Of a DNA stretch of 64,000 nt, positions 9,646 to 16,981 are shown in pieces. Origin of the DNA: Selenomonas sp. AB3002 (GTDB lineage: Bacteria > Bacillota > Negativicutes > Selenomonadales > Selenomonadaceae); NCBI RefSeq assembly GCF_000702545.1, contig NZ_JNIO01000002.1, positions 310,001-374,000 of the forward strand, read 5' to 3'. The notes under the pieces were generated by a model. It made no database searches, was not told where the DNA came from, and saw only the letters and a program-made list of their open reading frames with translations. The first letter of the stretch is position 1, and the number at the start of each line of letters is the position of its first letter. The position numbers and the translations under genes were made by a program.

Positions 9646-9763
9646 AATTGAAGTACGCTTCATTGAAACCAACTTCAATATAATTATATCATAATCTTAA
9701 CAGGATATCATCTTTTGTGAAGTTGACTTCATTAGAAGTCAATTTCAATGTCAAATATTTAAG
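9646..9763. promoter_or_regulatory. Cluster of TTGAAGT/ACTTCAA dyads before the DUF234 ATPase gene
   Basis: Dyads ATTGAA-n6-TTCAAT (9653-9670 area) and GAAGT-TG-ACTTC, plus further half sites, lie around a minus-strand TATAAT. They could be operator sites. The rest of the 9631-9934 gap holds two direct copies of AATAAGGTAC (9853-9873) next to the tRNA 3' end and no gene. Confidence 0.35.
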
Positions 9764-9896
9764 TACAGTGATTCGCTCACACACTGCTTTAATCCGCCTT
9801 CTATGAGCTTACCATTGCCATGGAGCCAATAACTTTGCATCAGTTTGGACACAATAAGGTACAAATAAGGTACATTTAGGTCTTTCTAGGCAAAAG

Positions 9897-9920
9897 AAAA
9901 AACCCCCGGAACCCCGGAGG
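9897..9920 (-). terminator. Terminator after tRNA-Thr
   Basis: CCTCCGG-GGTT-CCGGGGG stem followed by six T on the minus strand, 15 bases past the CCA end. Confidence 0.85.
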
Positions 9921-9934
9921 CCTTGATTTTTCTA

Positions 9935-10010
9935 TGGAGCTAGCTGCAGGACTTGAACCTGTGACCTGCTCATTACGAATGAGCTGCTCTACCAACTGAG
10001 CTAAGCTAGC
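9935..10010 (-). tRNA. tRNA-Thr (anticodon CGU)
   Basis: The 76 bases fold as a cloverleaf. The acceptor stem GCTAGCT/AGCTAGC is perfect, the D stem is GCTC/GAGC, and the anticodon stem GCTCA/TGAGC encloses the loop TTCGTAA, so the anticodon is CGT. The T loop is TTCAAGT. CCA is encoded. The outermost T-stem pair is A-C, a single mismatch. It is transcribed from its own consensus promoter and followed by a terminator. Confidence 0.95.
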
Positions 10011-10041
10011 ATATCCGTTACTTGCGCAACTGACGGGTTAT

Positions 10042-10070
10042 ATTATAATCCATCTCTGCCTCTCTGTCAA
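10042..10070 (-). promoter_or_regulatory. Consensus promoter of tRNA-Thr
   Basis: TTGACA, exactly 17 bases, TATAAT on the minus strand, 32 bases before the tRNA 5' end. Confidence 0.85.
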
Positions 10071-10242
10071 TATATTTTTTTATTTCCTCTAACCTCATTG
10101 GCAAAACTTATAAGGCAGTCAGCCTATTGGTGCCAAACCAGAGCACATATTGAGAAGGTTTTTCCATTCAGGCGTAGAATATACAATATAGTGTAGTTTG
10201 TGCAGAAACATACATCAAGCTAATTGGTAAGGAGGCGGCGCC

Positions 10243-11373
10243 ATGCCAGCCCTGCGCGTCTTAGTCATAGGCAACCAAATATTGGGCGACAACAAGATTG
10301 CACAAGAGCTGGCTTTGCGCCTGCCTAAAGACAGCCAGGTGGAGTTTTCTTCTGGTGCCGCTGAAGCCATCGAGAAGACGCGCCAGTTCAAACCCAATGC
10401 GGTGGTGCTGAATTTCTCCATGGCCCTCACCCGCATTGAAGGCGAAATGCTCATCAGCCTGCTGGCCAAGAAGATGCAGATTCCCACCATCGCTTTCGGC
10501 AGGGTCAATTCCAGCCAGCAGACCGCCCAGCGCATGGGTGCTCTCAAATACATGGTCAAGTCCTCGGACCCTCTGCTGTCCGATCACTTCTACCACCTGC
10601 TGGCAGATGACCTGCAGGCCTTGAGAAATGCCCCTGCCTCAGCCCGTCCTGGCGAAGGGTCAGCAGCTCCCCGCCCTGTCTCTTCCTTCAACCGTCCGGC
10701 AGCGCGTCCGGGCCTTTCTCCCCTGGCCCGCCGCACACCTTCGGCAGCTGTCCCGCCTGCCGCTCCCCCCTCCATGCCGCCTCCCCGTCGGGGCGGCCCC
10801 ATCGAGCTCATTGCCATCGGCTCCTCTACTGGCGGTACGGAAGCCCTGTCCGTGGTGCTGCACGGGCTGAAACCTCCGCTGCCCGGCATTGTCATCGTGC
10901 AGCATATCCCGGCCATGTTCTCGAAGCTCTTGGCCAACCGGCTCAATGAAGAGTGTCCTCTCTCCATCAAGGAAGCAGAGACTGGTGACAAGGTGGAACC
11001 AAACCATGTGTATATCGCCCCAGGCGGCAAGCACATGACCCTCAGCCGCACAGGCTCAGGCCCCCTGGTGCTGGACTGCACCCCCGGGCCGCCTGTCCAC
11101 AGCTGCTGTCCTGCCGTGGATGTGCTCTTTGACACAGTAGCCAAATATGTGGGGGACAAAGCCTTGGGGGTCATCCTCACAGGCATGGGACGCGACGGGG
11201 CTGACGGACTCTCGCAGATGAGGGCCCAAGGGGCCTATACCCTGGGGCAGGATGAGGCCACCAGCGTGGTGTACGGCATGCCAAAGGCGGCCTTTGATCA
11301 GGGGGCGGTGTGTGAACAGCTGCCACTGCCGGATATTGCGGCGGCTATTACTAGAGTTGCTAATAATAAGTAA
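10243..11373 (+). CDS. CheB-type protein-glutamate methylesterase with degenerate receiver
   Basis: CheB enzymes demethylate (and deamidate) glutamates of chemoreceptors. Residues 1-125 have a receiver-like fold, but the phospho-acceptor Asp is Asn57 (VVLNFSMAL) and the acidic pair near residue 10 is Gly-Asn, so phosphorylation control looks lost. A Pro/Ala/Arg-rich linker covers about 130-185. The catalytic domain is intact: Ser195 in GSSTGG, His221 in QHIP and Asp318 in GMGRDGADG. AAGGAGG precedes the ATG. No cheA, cheR or receptor gene is nearby. It may act in a chemosensory array encoded elsewhere. Confidence 0.9.
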   Translation: MPALRVLVIGNQILGDNKIAQELALRLPKDSQVEFSSGAAEAIEKTRQFKPNAVVLNFSMALTRIEGEMLISLLAKKMQIPTIAFGRVNSSQQTAQRMGALKYMVKSSDPLLSDHFYHLLADDLQALRNAPASARPGEGSAAPRPVSSFNRPAARPGLSPLARRTPSAAVPPAAPPSMPPPRRGGPIELIAIGSSTGGTEALSVVLHGLKPPLPGIVIVQHIPAMFSKLLANRLNEECPLSIKEAETGDKVEPNHVYIAPGGKHMTLSRTGSGPLVLDCTPGPPVHSCCPAVDVLFDTVAKYVGDKALGVILTGMGRDGADGLSQMRAQGAYTLGQDEATSVVYGMPKAAFDQGAVCEQLPLPDIAAAITRVANNK

Positions 11374-11415
11374 ATCCCGAAGATACTCTAAGACGAGTTT
11401 CTTCGGGATTTTTGG
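11374..11415 (+). terminator. Terminator after the cheB-like gene
   Basis: AAATCCCGAAGA pairs with TCTTCGGGATTTTT directly after the stop codon. Confidence 0.8.
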
Positions 11416-11431
11416 TTGCTCTCTTTGTTTG

Positions 11432-11547
11432 GTTTCGGCTGTTCATTTTCTTTGGCGCAAAGAAAACGAACCAAAAGAAAACGCGGCCTTGCCTTTCATC
11501 CATGAAAGCCAACGGCCGCAGGAGCGCCCATCCATGGGCGCCGGGGG
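11432..11547. repeat. Composite palindromic repeat, copy A
   Basis: It contains a core around TTTCTTTGGCGCAAAGAAAA followed by a TTTCATCCATGAAA hairpin and a GCGCCCATCCATGGGCGC hairpin. The same modules recur at 19744, 37512 and 55112; this copy is inverted relative to those. It lies downstream of the amino-acid permease gene. It is non-coding, although short frames cross it. Confidence 0.8.
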
Positions 11548-11563
11548 GACGAGGGTTCGGTGG

Positions 11564-12907
11564 TTACCGATTTTTATATTTATAACCGAGCCACAGTGCA
11601 AACAACCACAAAGGCGTGATGATTACTGCCAGCTGCATGTCGGGGATCTGGGTCATCATGAAGACTACGCCTAAGAGGAACGCCAGGCAGAGGTAGTTGG
11701 TCCAGGGATGGAGGATAGCCTTGAACTTGGTCTCCTTGCCTTCCCTTCTGCAGTATTCCTTGAACTTCAGATGGGTGATGCAGATGACAATCCAGTCTAC
11801 CACTGCCGCTGCTGTGGCTATGGAGATGAAGTACATGAAGACATGGCCCGGGAACATGTAGTTCAGCACGACCACCAGCAGGGTAATGCCCGATGATACC
11901 AGGATGCCGTTCACCGGCACCCCACGGCCGGAAATCTTTGCCAGGAAGGTAGGAGCGTCGTCATCAGCAGCCAGGCCGTAAAGCATGCGGCTGTTGCTGT
12001 AAATGGCAGAGTTGTAGACAGAAATGGCTGCTGTCAGCACCACGAAGTTCAAGATATGGGCAGCTGCCGGGATGCCCACATTGGAGAAAATCTGCACAAA
12101 GGGGCTGGCCTCCATGCCCACTTCATTCCAGGGCCAGAGAGCCATGAGCACTGCCATAGTCCCCACATAGAAGAGCAGGATGCGCACAATGACCCCGTTG
12201 ATAGCCTGGGGAATAGTGCGGTCAGGGTCATCAGCTTCACCGGCAGTGATGCCGATGAGCTCAATGCCGCCGAAGGAGAACATGACCACCGTAAGCGACA
12301 GGCCCAGCCCCCACCAGCCATTGGGCAGGAAACCGCCGTGTGACCAGAGGTTGGAGACGTTCTCCGGGAAGGACATGTTGCCCCCAAAGAGCAGGTAAAG
12401 CCCCAGCACAATCATCATCAGGATGGCAGTGATCTTGATAAGCGCCATCCAGAACTCCATCTCGCCATACATGCGCACGTTGATGAAATTGGCTGCCGTA
12501 ATGACAATGAGGCACACCAGAGCACTGACCCACTGAGGAAGATCCGGCAGCCAGAAATTCATGTAGATGCCCACCGCCGTGAGCTCTGCCATGGAAACAA
12601 TGACGTAATTAAACCAATAATTCCACCCGGACATGAACCCTGGGAAACTGCCCCAGTATTTGCTGGCATAATAGCTGAAGGAACCTGATACAGGCTCGTC
12701 CACCGCCATTTCTCCCAGCATGCGCATGATGAAGAAAATCACGATGCCCCCCAGAAGATAGGCCAACATCACCGAAGGCCCTGCCAGGGCAATAGTGGAA
12801 GCAGAACCGTAGAACAGCCCCGTGCCGATGGCGCCGCCCAGGGCTATCATCTGCAGGTGACGGTTCTTGAGGCCCCGCCGCATTTTGCTTGCTTTCGCTT
12901 GACTCAT
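11564..12907 (-). CDS. Amino-acid permease, APC superfamily (AAT family)
   Basis: This proton-coupled amino-acid importer has twelve predicted membrane segments. The N-terminal signature (RHLQMIALGGAIGTGLFYGSA, split here as RHLQMIALGG plus AIGTGLF) marks the AAT family that includes GabP, ProY and AnsP. The later motif NAIYSNSRMLYGLA-like (YNSAIYSNSRMLYGLA) is also typical. The 447-residue length is normal. A GGGATG site lies before the ATG. The specific substrate cannot be read from the sequence. It stands alone, with a composite repeat downstream. Confidence 0.92.
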   Translation of the reverse strand: MSQAKASKMRRGLKNRHLQMIALGGAIGTGLFYGSASTIALAGPSVMLAYLLGGIVIFFIMRMLGEMAVDEPVSGSFSYYASKYWGSFPGFMSGWNYWFNYVIVSMAELTAVGIYMNFWLPDLPQWVSALVCLIVITAANFINVRMYGEMEFWMALIKITAILMMIVLGLYLLFGGNMSFPENVSNLWSHGGFLPNGWWGLGLSLTVVMFSFGGIELIGITAGEADDPDRTIPQAINGVIVRILLFYVGTMAVLMALWPWNEVGMEASPFVQIFSNVGIPAAAHILNFVVLTAAISVYNSAIYSNSRMLYGLAADDDAPTFLAKISGRGVPVNGILVSSGITLLVVVLNYMFPGHVFMYFISIATAAAVVDWIVICITHLKFKEYCRREGKETKFKAILHPWTNYLCLAFLLGVVFMMTQIPDMQLAVIITPLWLFALWLGYKYKNR

Positions 12908-12963
12908 TGATTCATCCCATTTCTAAAATAAATTGACACGAATGATATTATACAATAAATAAA

Positions 12964-12989
12964 GCAGTGCCGCCACCCGGAGGCACTGC
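12964..12989 (-). terminator. Terminator after the TrpXYZ-like ABC operon
   Basis: GCAGTGCC pairs with GGCACTGC across a ten-base loop; T-rich sequence follows on the minus strand. Confidence 0.75.
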
Positions 12990-13009
12990 CAATCTTTATT
13001 ATCCAGTTT

Positions 13010-13804
13010 TTAGCTCAGCAGCAGACTGTCACTGGTGAGCTCGCTGCCTGCCGCTTTTTCGAACATGGCTAAGAGGTCCTTCACGGAGAGGTTCTTCTTC
13101 TCCTCCCCTGCCACATCCACCAGGATGCGCCCGTCGTACATCATGATCAGCCGGTTCCCCAGCCGCAGGGCATCGCGCATGTTGTGGGTGATCATCAGGG
13201 TGGTGAGCTGCTGTTCCTCCACGATTTTCTTCGTAAGGCTCAGCACCTGCTCTGCCGTCTTAGGGTCAAGAGCTGCCGTATGCTCATCCAGCAACAGCAG
13301 CTGAGGCCGCACCATAGTGGCCATGAGCAGGGTCAGTGCCTGGCGCTGGCCACCGGAGAGCAGGCCCACCTTGGACTCCAGCCTGTCCTCCAAGCCCAGG
13401 TGCAGGCCTGCCAGAAGCTCCCGGAAATGCCCCCGTTCCTTGTCGGAAGAACTCCAGCGCAGGGTGGGACGCTTGCCCCGCCGGGAGGCAATGGCCAGGT
13501 TTTCCTCTATCATCATATTGGCCGCCGTGCCCATCATGGGGTCCTGGAAGACCCTGCCGATGAACTTGGCCCGCTTGTACTCCGGCCACTTGGTGATATC
13601 CGTGCCCGCAATGGTGATGCTGCCTGTATCCACCGGAAAAGTTCCCGCAATGGAATTCAGGAGCGTTGATTTGCCCGCACCATTTCCGCCGATAACCGTC
13701 ACGAAATCCCCCGGTGCAAGATGCAGGGAGAGTTTCCTGAGGGCCAGCTTCTCGGTGATGGAGCCGGGATTGAAAGTCTTGGAAATATCCTTGATATCTA
13801 ACAT
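13010..13804 (-). CDS. ABC transporter ATPase, third gene of a TrpXYZ-like operon
   Basis: This is the ATP-binding subunit of an importer for an unknown small molecule; the family includes putative tryptophan/tyrosine and nucleoside-like transporters. It has Walker A GGNGAGKST, signature LSGGQRQALTLLMA, Walker B LLLLDEHTAALDPK (DEHTAAL instead of the usual DEPTSAL, as in this subfamily) and the H-loop MITHNMRDA. 264 residues. AAAGGA precedes the ATG. It is 17 bases after the permease gene. Confidence 0.88.
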   Translation of the reverse strand: MLDIKDISKTFNPGSITEKLALRKLSLHLAPGDFVTVIGGNGAGKSTLLNSIAGTFPVDTGSITIAGTDITKWPEYKRAKFIGRVFQDPMMGTAANMMIEENLAIASRRGKRPTLRWSSSDKERGHFRELLAGLHLGLEDRLESKVGLLSGGQRQALTLLMATMVRPQLLLLDEHTAALDPKTAEQVLSLTKKIVEEQQLTTLMITHNMRDALRLGNRLIMMYDGRILVDVAGEEKKNLSVKDLLAMFEKAAGSELTSDSLLLS

Positions 13805-13820
13805 ATTCGTCCTTTCCGCC

Positions 13821-14693
13821 CTAACCCCTGCGCATCTTGCGCCAGCGGGACTGAATCAGCGGCAGGGACAGGGCAATGGCCACCAGCACCGCCGTGAAAA
13901 GCTTCAGGTCATTAGGCGGCATGCCCATCTGCAGGACAATGGCAATGACGCCGCGATAGACAATGGAGCCCAGGATGACAGAAATCAGGCAGTTCTTGAA
14001 GCTGCGGGTGCCGAAAAGCACCTCGCCGATAATCACGGAAGCCAGGCCGATGACGATGGTGCCTACCCCCATGCCCACATCGGCAAAGCCGTTGCTCTGG
14101 GCCACCAGGGCACCGGAAATAGCCACCAGTCCATTGGACAGCAGCAGGCCCAGCACGATCATCACGTCAGTGTCGATGCCGTTGGCACGGATCATGTGGG
14201 GGTTATTGCCAGTGGCACGCACCGCCGCCCCTATCTCCGTGCCGAAGAACCAGTAGCAGGCCAGGGACACCAGGAGCACGACCACAGCGCCGATGATCAG
14301 CACCGTCATGCTCTTGTCTCCCCCTACGGGGAAGATGGTGAAGATGGTTTCCTGCTGCAAGAGCGGCAGGTTGGCCTTGCCCATGACCCGCAGGTTCACG
14401 GAATAAAGGGCAATCATGGTAAGGATGCCCGCCAGCAGGGCCGGAATCTTCAGCTTGGTGCAGAGAAAGCCCGTCACCACACCGGAAATCATGCCAGCCA
14501 CACAGGCCATGAAGATGGCGGGGATGGGCTGCCAGCCCGCCGTCAGCAGGGATGCCGCCACCGCCGCCCCAAGGGGGAAGGAACCTTCCACTGTCAGGTC
14601 AGCGATATCCAGCACCCGGAAAGTCAGATAAACTCCAATCGCCAGCAAGGCCCACAGAAGGCCCTGGGAGACGGTTGAAATAACCAGATCCAT
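13821..14693 (-). CDS. ABC transporter permease (BPD_transp_2 family)
   Basis: This 290-residue membrane subunit has about eight or nine hydrophobic segments. Its sequence is like branched-chain/ribose-type permeases (YLTFRVLDIADLTVEGSFPLGAA near the N-terminus; DVGMGVGTIVIGLASVIIGEVLFG near the middle). The ATG follows the binding-protein stop codon with no spacing, so translation is probably coupled; GGAGG lies within the end of the upstream gene. Confidence 0.9.
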   Translation of the reverse strand: MDLVISTVSQGLLWALLAIGVYLTFRVLDIADLTVEGSFPLGAAVAASLLTAGWQPIPAIFMACVAGMISGVVTGFLCTKLKIPALLAGILTMIALYSVNLRVMGKANLPLLQQETIFTIFPVGGDKSMTVLIIGAVVVLLVSLACYWFFGTEIGAAVRATGNNPHMIRANGIDTDVMIVLGLLLSNGLVAISGALVAQSNGFADVGMGVGTIVIGLASVIIGEVLFGTRSFKNCLISVILGSIVYRGVIAIVLQMGMPPNDLKLFTAVLVAIALSLPLIQSRWRKMRRG

Positions 14694-15695
14694 TTACTCA
14701 ACGACCTCCGCATCCTTCAGTACATCCTCAGGCAGCTTGATGCCCAGGAGCTCTGCATTCTTCTTGTTCACGGAGACCTTCAGGTCCTTGGCCAGCTCCA
14801 CGGGCAGGGTAGCGGTCTTGGCCTTGCCCTGCAGCACATCAGCTGCCATGTGGCCCGTCTGGACACCCAGCTTGTAGTAGTCAATGCCGTAGGTAGCCAG
14901 GCCGCCCACCTTCACCATATTCGGCTCGCCGCAGATGACAGGCACCTTGGCGCTGTTGGTGATATCGAGCAGAGTGGGGAAAGCGGAAGCAATCACGTTA
15001 TCCGTAGGCTCATAGAAAGCATCAACAGAGCCGATGAGGCTCTGGGCAGCCTGCTGGATATCGTTGACGGTGGAGATAGTAGCCACCTTCACAGTGAGCC
15101 CCTTGCTCTCTGCGTATTCAGTCATGGCCTTGATCTGCACCTCGGAGTTCACCTCGCTGGAGGAATAGATGGTGCCGATGACCTTGGCATCAGGCTTGAG
15201 CTTCAGCAGCAGGTCGATCTGCTCCTTGATGGGGTTCATGTCGCTGGTGCCGGAAACATTGCCACCGGGCTCCTTGTTGCTCTTCACCAGTTTTGCACCC
15301 TCATAGTCGGTGATAGCCGTGCCCAGGATGGGAATATCCTTGGTGGCATTGGCTATGGTCTGGGCCGCCGGGGTGGCAATAGCGCAAATCAGGTCAAGCT
15401 TGGCGCTTACAAAGCGCTGGGCGATATTCTGCAGATTGGACTGGTCAGCCTGTGCGTTCTGGCGGTCAATGGTGAGGTTCTTGCCCTCCTCAAAGCCACG
15501 CTCCTTCAGGCCGTCCACAAAGCCCTTGTTGGCAGCATCAAGAGCATTGTGCTCCACCAGCTGGACAATGCCCACATGATAAGTCTTCTCCCCGCTGCCA
15601 GCAGCCTGGTCACCGCCGCCGCAGCCAGCCGTCAGGGCTGCCGTGGCAAACAGAGCCGCCGCAACCATCCCTTTGAGTTTTTTTACGCTTAACAT
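14694..15695 (-). CDS. ABC transporter substrate-binding lipoprotein (PF04392 type)
   Basis: This binding protein is predicted to be anchored by a lipobox: the signal peptide ends at ALTAGC-GGG. The mature part has the two-lobed fold of the ABC_sub_bind family (TrpX-like), with HVGIVQLVEHNALDAA at the start and GIVDYYK-like GIDYYKLGVQTGHMAADVL near the end. 333 residues. The ATG at 15695 is chosen over one 21 codons upstream because AAAGGTGGGG sits just before it. It is the first gene of a three-gene operon. No T-box leader was seen in the short upstream gap. The ligand is unknown. Confidence 0.9.
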   Translation of the reverse strand: MLSVKKLKGMVAAALFATAALTAGCGGGDQAAGSGEKTYHVGIVQLVEHNALDAANKGFVDGLKERGFEEGKNLTIDRQNAQADQSNLQNIAQRFVSAKLDLICAIATPAAQTIANATKDIPILGTAITDYEGAKLVKSNKEPGGNVSGTSDMNPIKEQIDLLLKLKPDAKVIGTIYSSSEVNSEVQIKAMTEYAESKGLTVKVATISTVNDIQQAAQSLIGSVDAFYEPTDNVIASAFPTLLDITNSAKVPVICGEPNMVKVGGLATYGIDYYKLGVQTGHMAADVLQGKAKTATLPVELAKDLKVSVNKKNAELLGIKLPEDVLKDAEVVE

Positions 15696-15849
15696 ATCAA
15701 TCCCCACCTTTTTGTAATATTTGTTTCCTGTAAGTAGACAGGTTTTATTATACAACATTACACATAAAAATCAAGCAGAGGCCTGCAAGGATTTACCTTT
15801 ATCCACCTAGAATAGTTATATAAACGAAACACGCAAAGGAGCGAAACCT

Positions 15850-16359
15850 ATGGCAACAGCAGAAAGCGGCGACATCGTCTATGTGAAGCACCGGGGCTAT
15901 CAGCATTTCGGTGTTTACACAGGCAATGATCGTGTCGTCCATTATTACAAAGAAAAGAACCCGCTGGTGTCCGACGGTATCATCAGGGAAACCAGCCTTT
16001 CCGAATTCATGTCCGGCAGCAACACCCTCTATGTGCTGAACGGGGACAGCAACCACAAGCAGCTCCTGGACTGGCTGATCAAGCGTATCTGGGGAGAGGA
16101 CTTCCAGTCATTTTCCCCGGAAGAGACGGTAGCCCGGGCCCGCAGCAAGATTGGGGAAAAAGGCTACAATCTAGTAAGCAACAACTGCGAGCACTTCGCC
16201 CTTTGGTGCAAGACGGGAATTGGCATGTCCACACAGGTAGAAGAAATACTTTCCCTGCTGCTGCCCAAGCTTGATACCGTCCCTGCATCTCCCTCCCCCG
16301 CCCATGAGCAAAAAGAAAAGCACCTGCCGCCCAAAGCAGCAGATGCTGTAGATGATTGA
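15850..16359 (+). CDS. LRAT-domain (NlpC/P60 superfamily) protein
   Basis: This 169-residue protein has the lecithin:retinol acyltransferase-like fold. His19 in HFGVYTG is followed by the NNCEHFALWCKTG block, whose Cys is the expected nucleophile. Bacterial members are thought to be thiol hydrolases or acyltransferases of unknown substrate. There is no signal peptide, so it is probably cytosolic. The C-terminal 40 residues are Pro/Lys-rich and unlike the domain. AAAGGAG precedes the ATG. It is convergent with smpB, with six bases between the stop codons. Confidence 0.75.
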   Translation: MATAESGDIVYVKHRGYQHFGVYTGNDRVVHYYKEKNPLVSDGIIRETSLSEFMSGSNTLYVLNGDSNHKQLLDWLIKRIWGEDFQSFSPEETVARARSKIGEKGYNLVSNNCEHFALWCKTGIGMSTQVEEILSLLLPKLDTVPASPSPAHEQKEKHLPPKAADAVDD

Positions 16360-16365
16360 ATCCTT

Positions 16366-16839
16366 TTAAAATCTTTGCCTGTCCTTCAAGGCCCTTTCAA
16401 TATCCCTCTTGGCAGCCTTGGCCTGGAGATCGGCACGCTTGTCGTAGTTGTGCTTGCCGGAAGCCAGGGCCAGCTCAAGCTTGGCCCGGCCATGCTTGAA
16501 GTAAATCTTCAGGGGCACCAGTGTGAAGCCCTTCTCTCTCGTCTGGCTGAAGAGCTTCACTATCTCCGCCTTGTGCATAAGCAGGCGCCGCACCCTCAGA
16601 GGGTCATGGTTGAAGATATTGCCCTGCTCATAGGGGCTGATATGCATGTGCTCTACAAAGACTTCGCCGTTCTTGATAAAGGCGTAGCTGTCCTTGAGGT
16701 TGGCACGGCCTGCACGGAGGCTCTTGACCTCAGTGCCCTTGAGTTCCAGGCCGGTCTCAAAGGTTTCATGTATAAAGAAGTCATGGCGAGCCTTGCGGTT
16801 CTCGCAGACAATCTTGATGGCAGCGTTCTGCTTTCCCAT
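16366..16839 (-). CDS. smpB: SsrA-binding protein SmpB
   Basis: SmpB binds tmRNA and brings it to stalled ribosomes for trans-translation. The 157 residues match the family: [28 protein letters not shown] near the start, [20 protein letters not shown], then the basic C-terminal tail ([14 protein letters not shown]). AAGGTGGAGG lies before the ATG at 16839; the frame continues upstream but without support. rnr lies upstream on the same strand, a common pairing since RNase R takes part in trans-translation. ssrA itself was not found. Confidence 0.97.
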   Translation of the reverse strand: MGKQNAAIKIVCENRKARHDFFIHETFETGLELKGTEVKSLRAGRANLKDSYAFIKNGEVFVEHMHISPYEQGNIFNHDPLRVRRLLMHKAEIVKLFSQTREKGFTLVPLKIYFKHGRAKLELALASGKHNYDKRADLQAKAAKRDIERALKDRQRF

Positions 16840-16885
16840 AGCCTCCACCTTTCTTCTTGAGATTTGACTTATGTTAAGGCGTTCG

Positions 16886-16968
16886 GGACAAGGGCACAGC
16901 AACGCTTCACTTGAAATTTTTCCTGCGGAAAAATTTCACACGTTACGCTTATGCTGCGTCCTTGCCCC
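16886..16968. repeat. Palindromic spacer element between rnr and smpB
   Basis: The inner hairpin is GAAATTTTTCC-TGC-GGAAAAATTTC (16913-16937). Outer arms GGACAAGGGCACAGCA and TGCTGCGTCCTTGCCC are imperfect complements. It could be a processing or transcription-modulating structure in the rnr-smpB message, or a REP-like repeat. Confidence 0.45.
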
Positions 16969-16981
16969 TCACTTACTTTGC

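Noticed and set aside
15696-15849. T-box leader for the TrpXYZ-like operon
   Set aside because: The gap is too short and lacks a T-box sequence and terminator.
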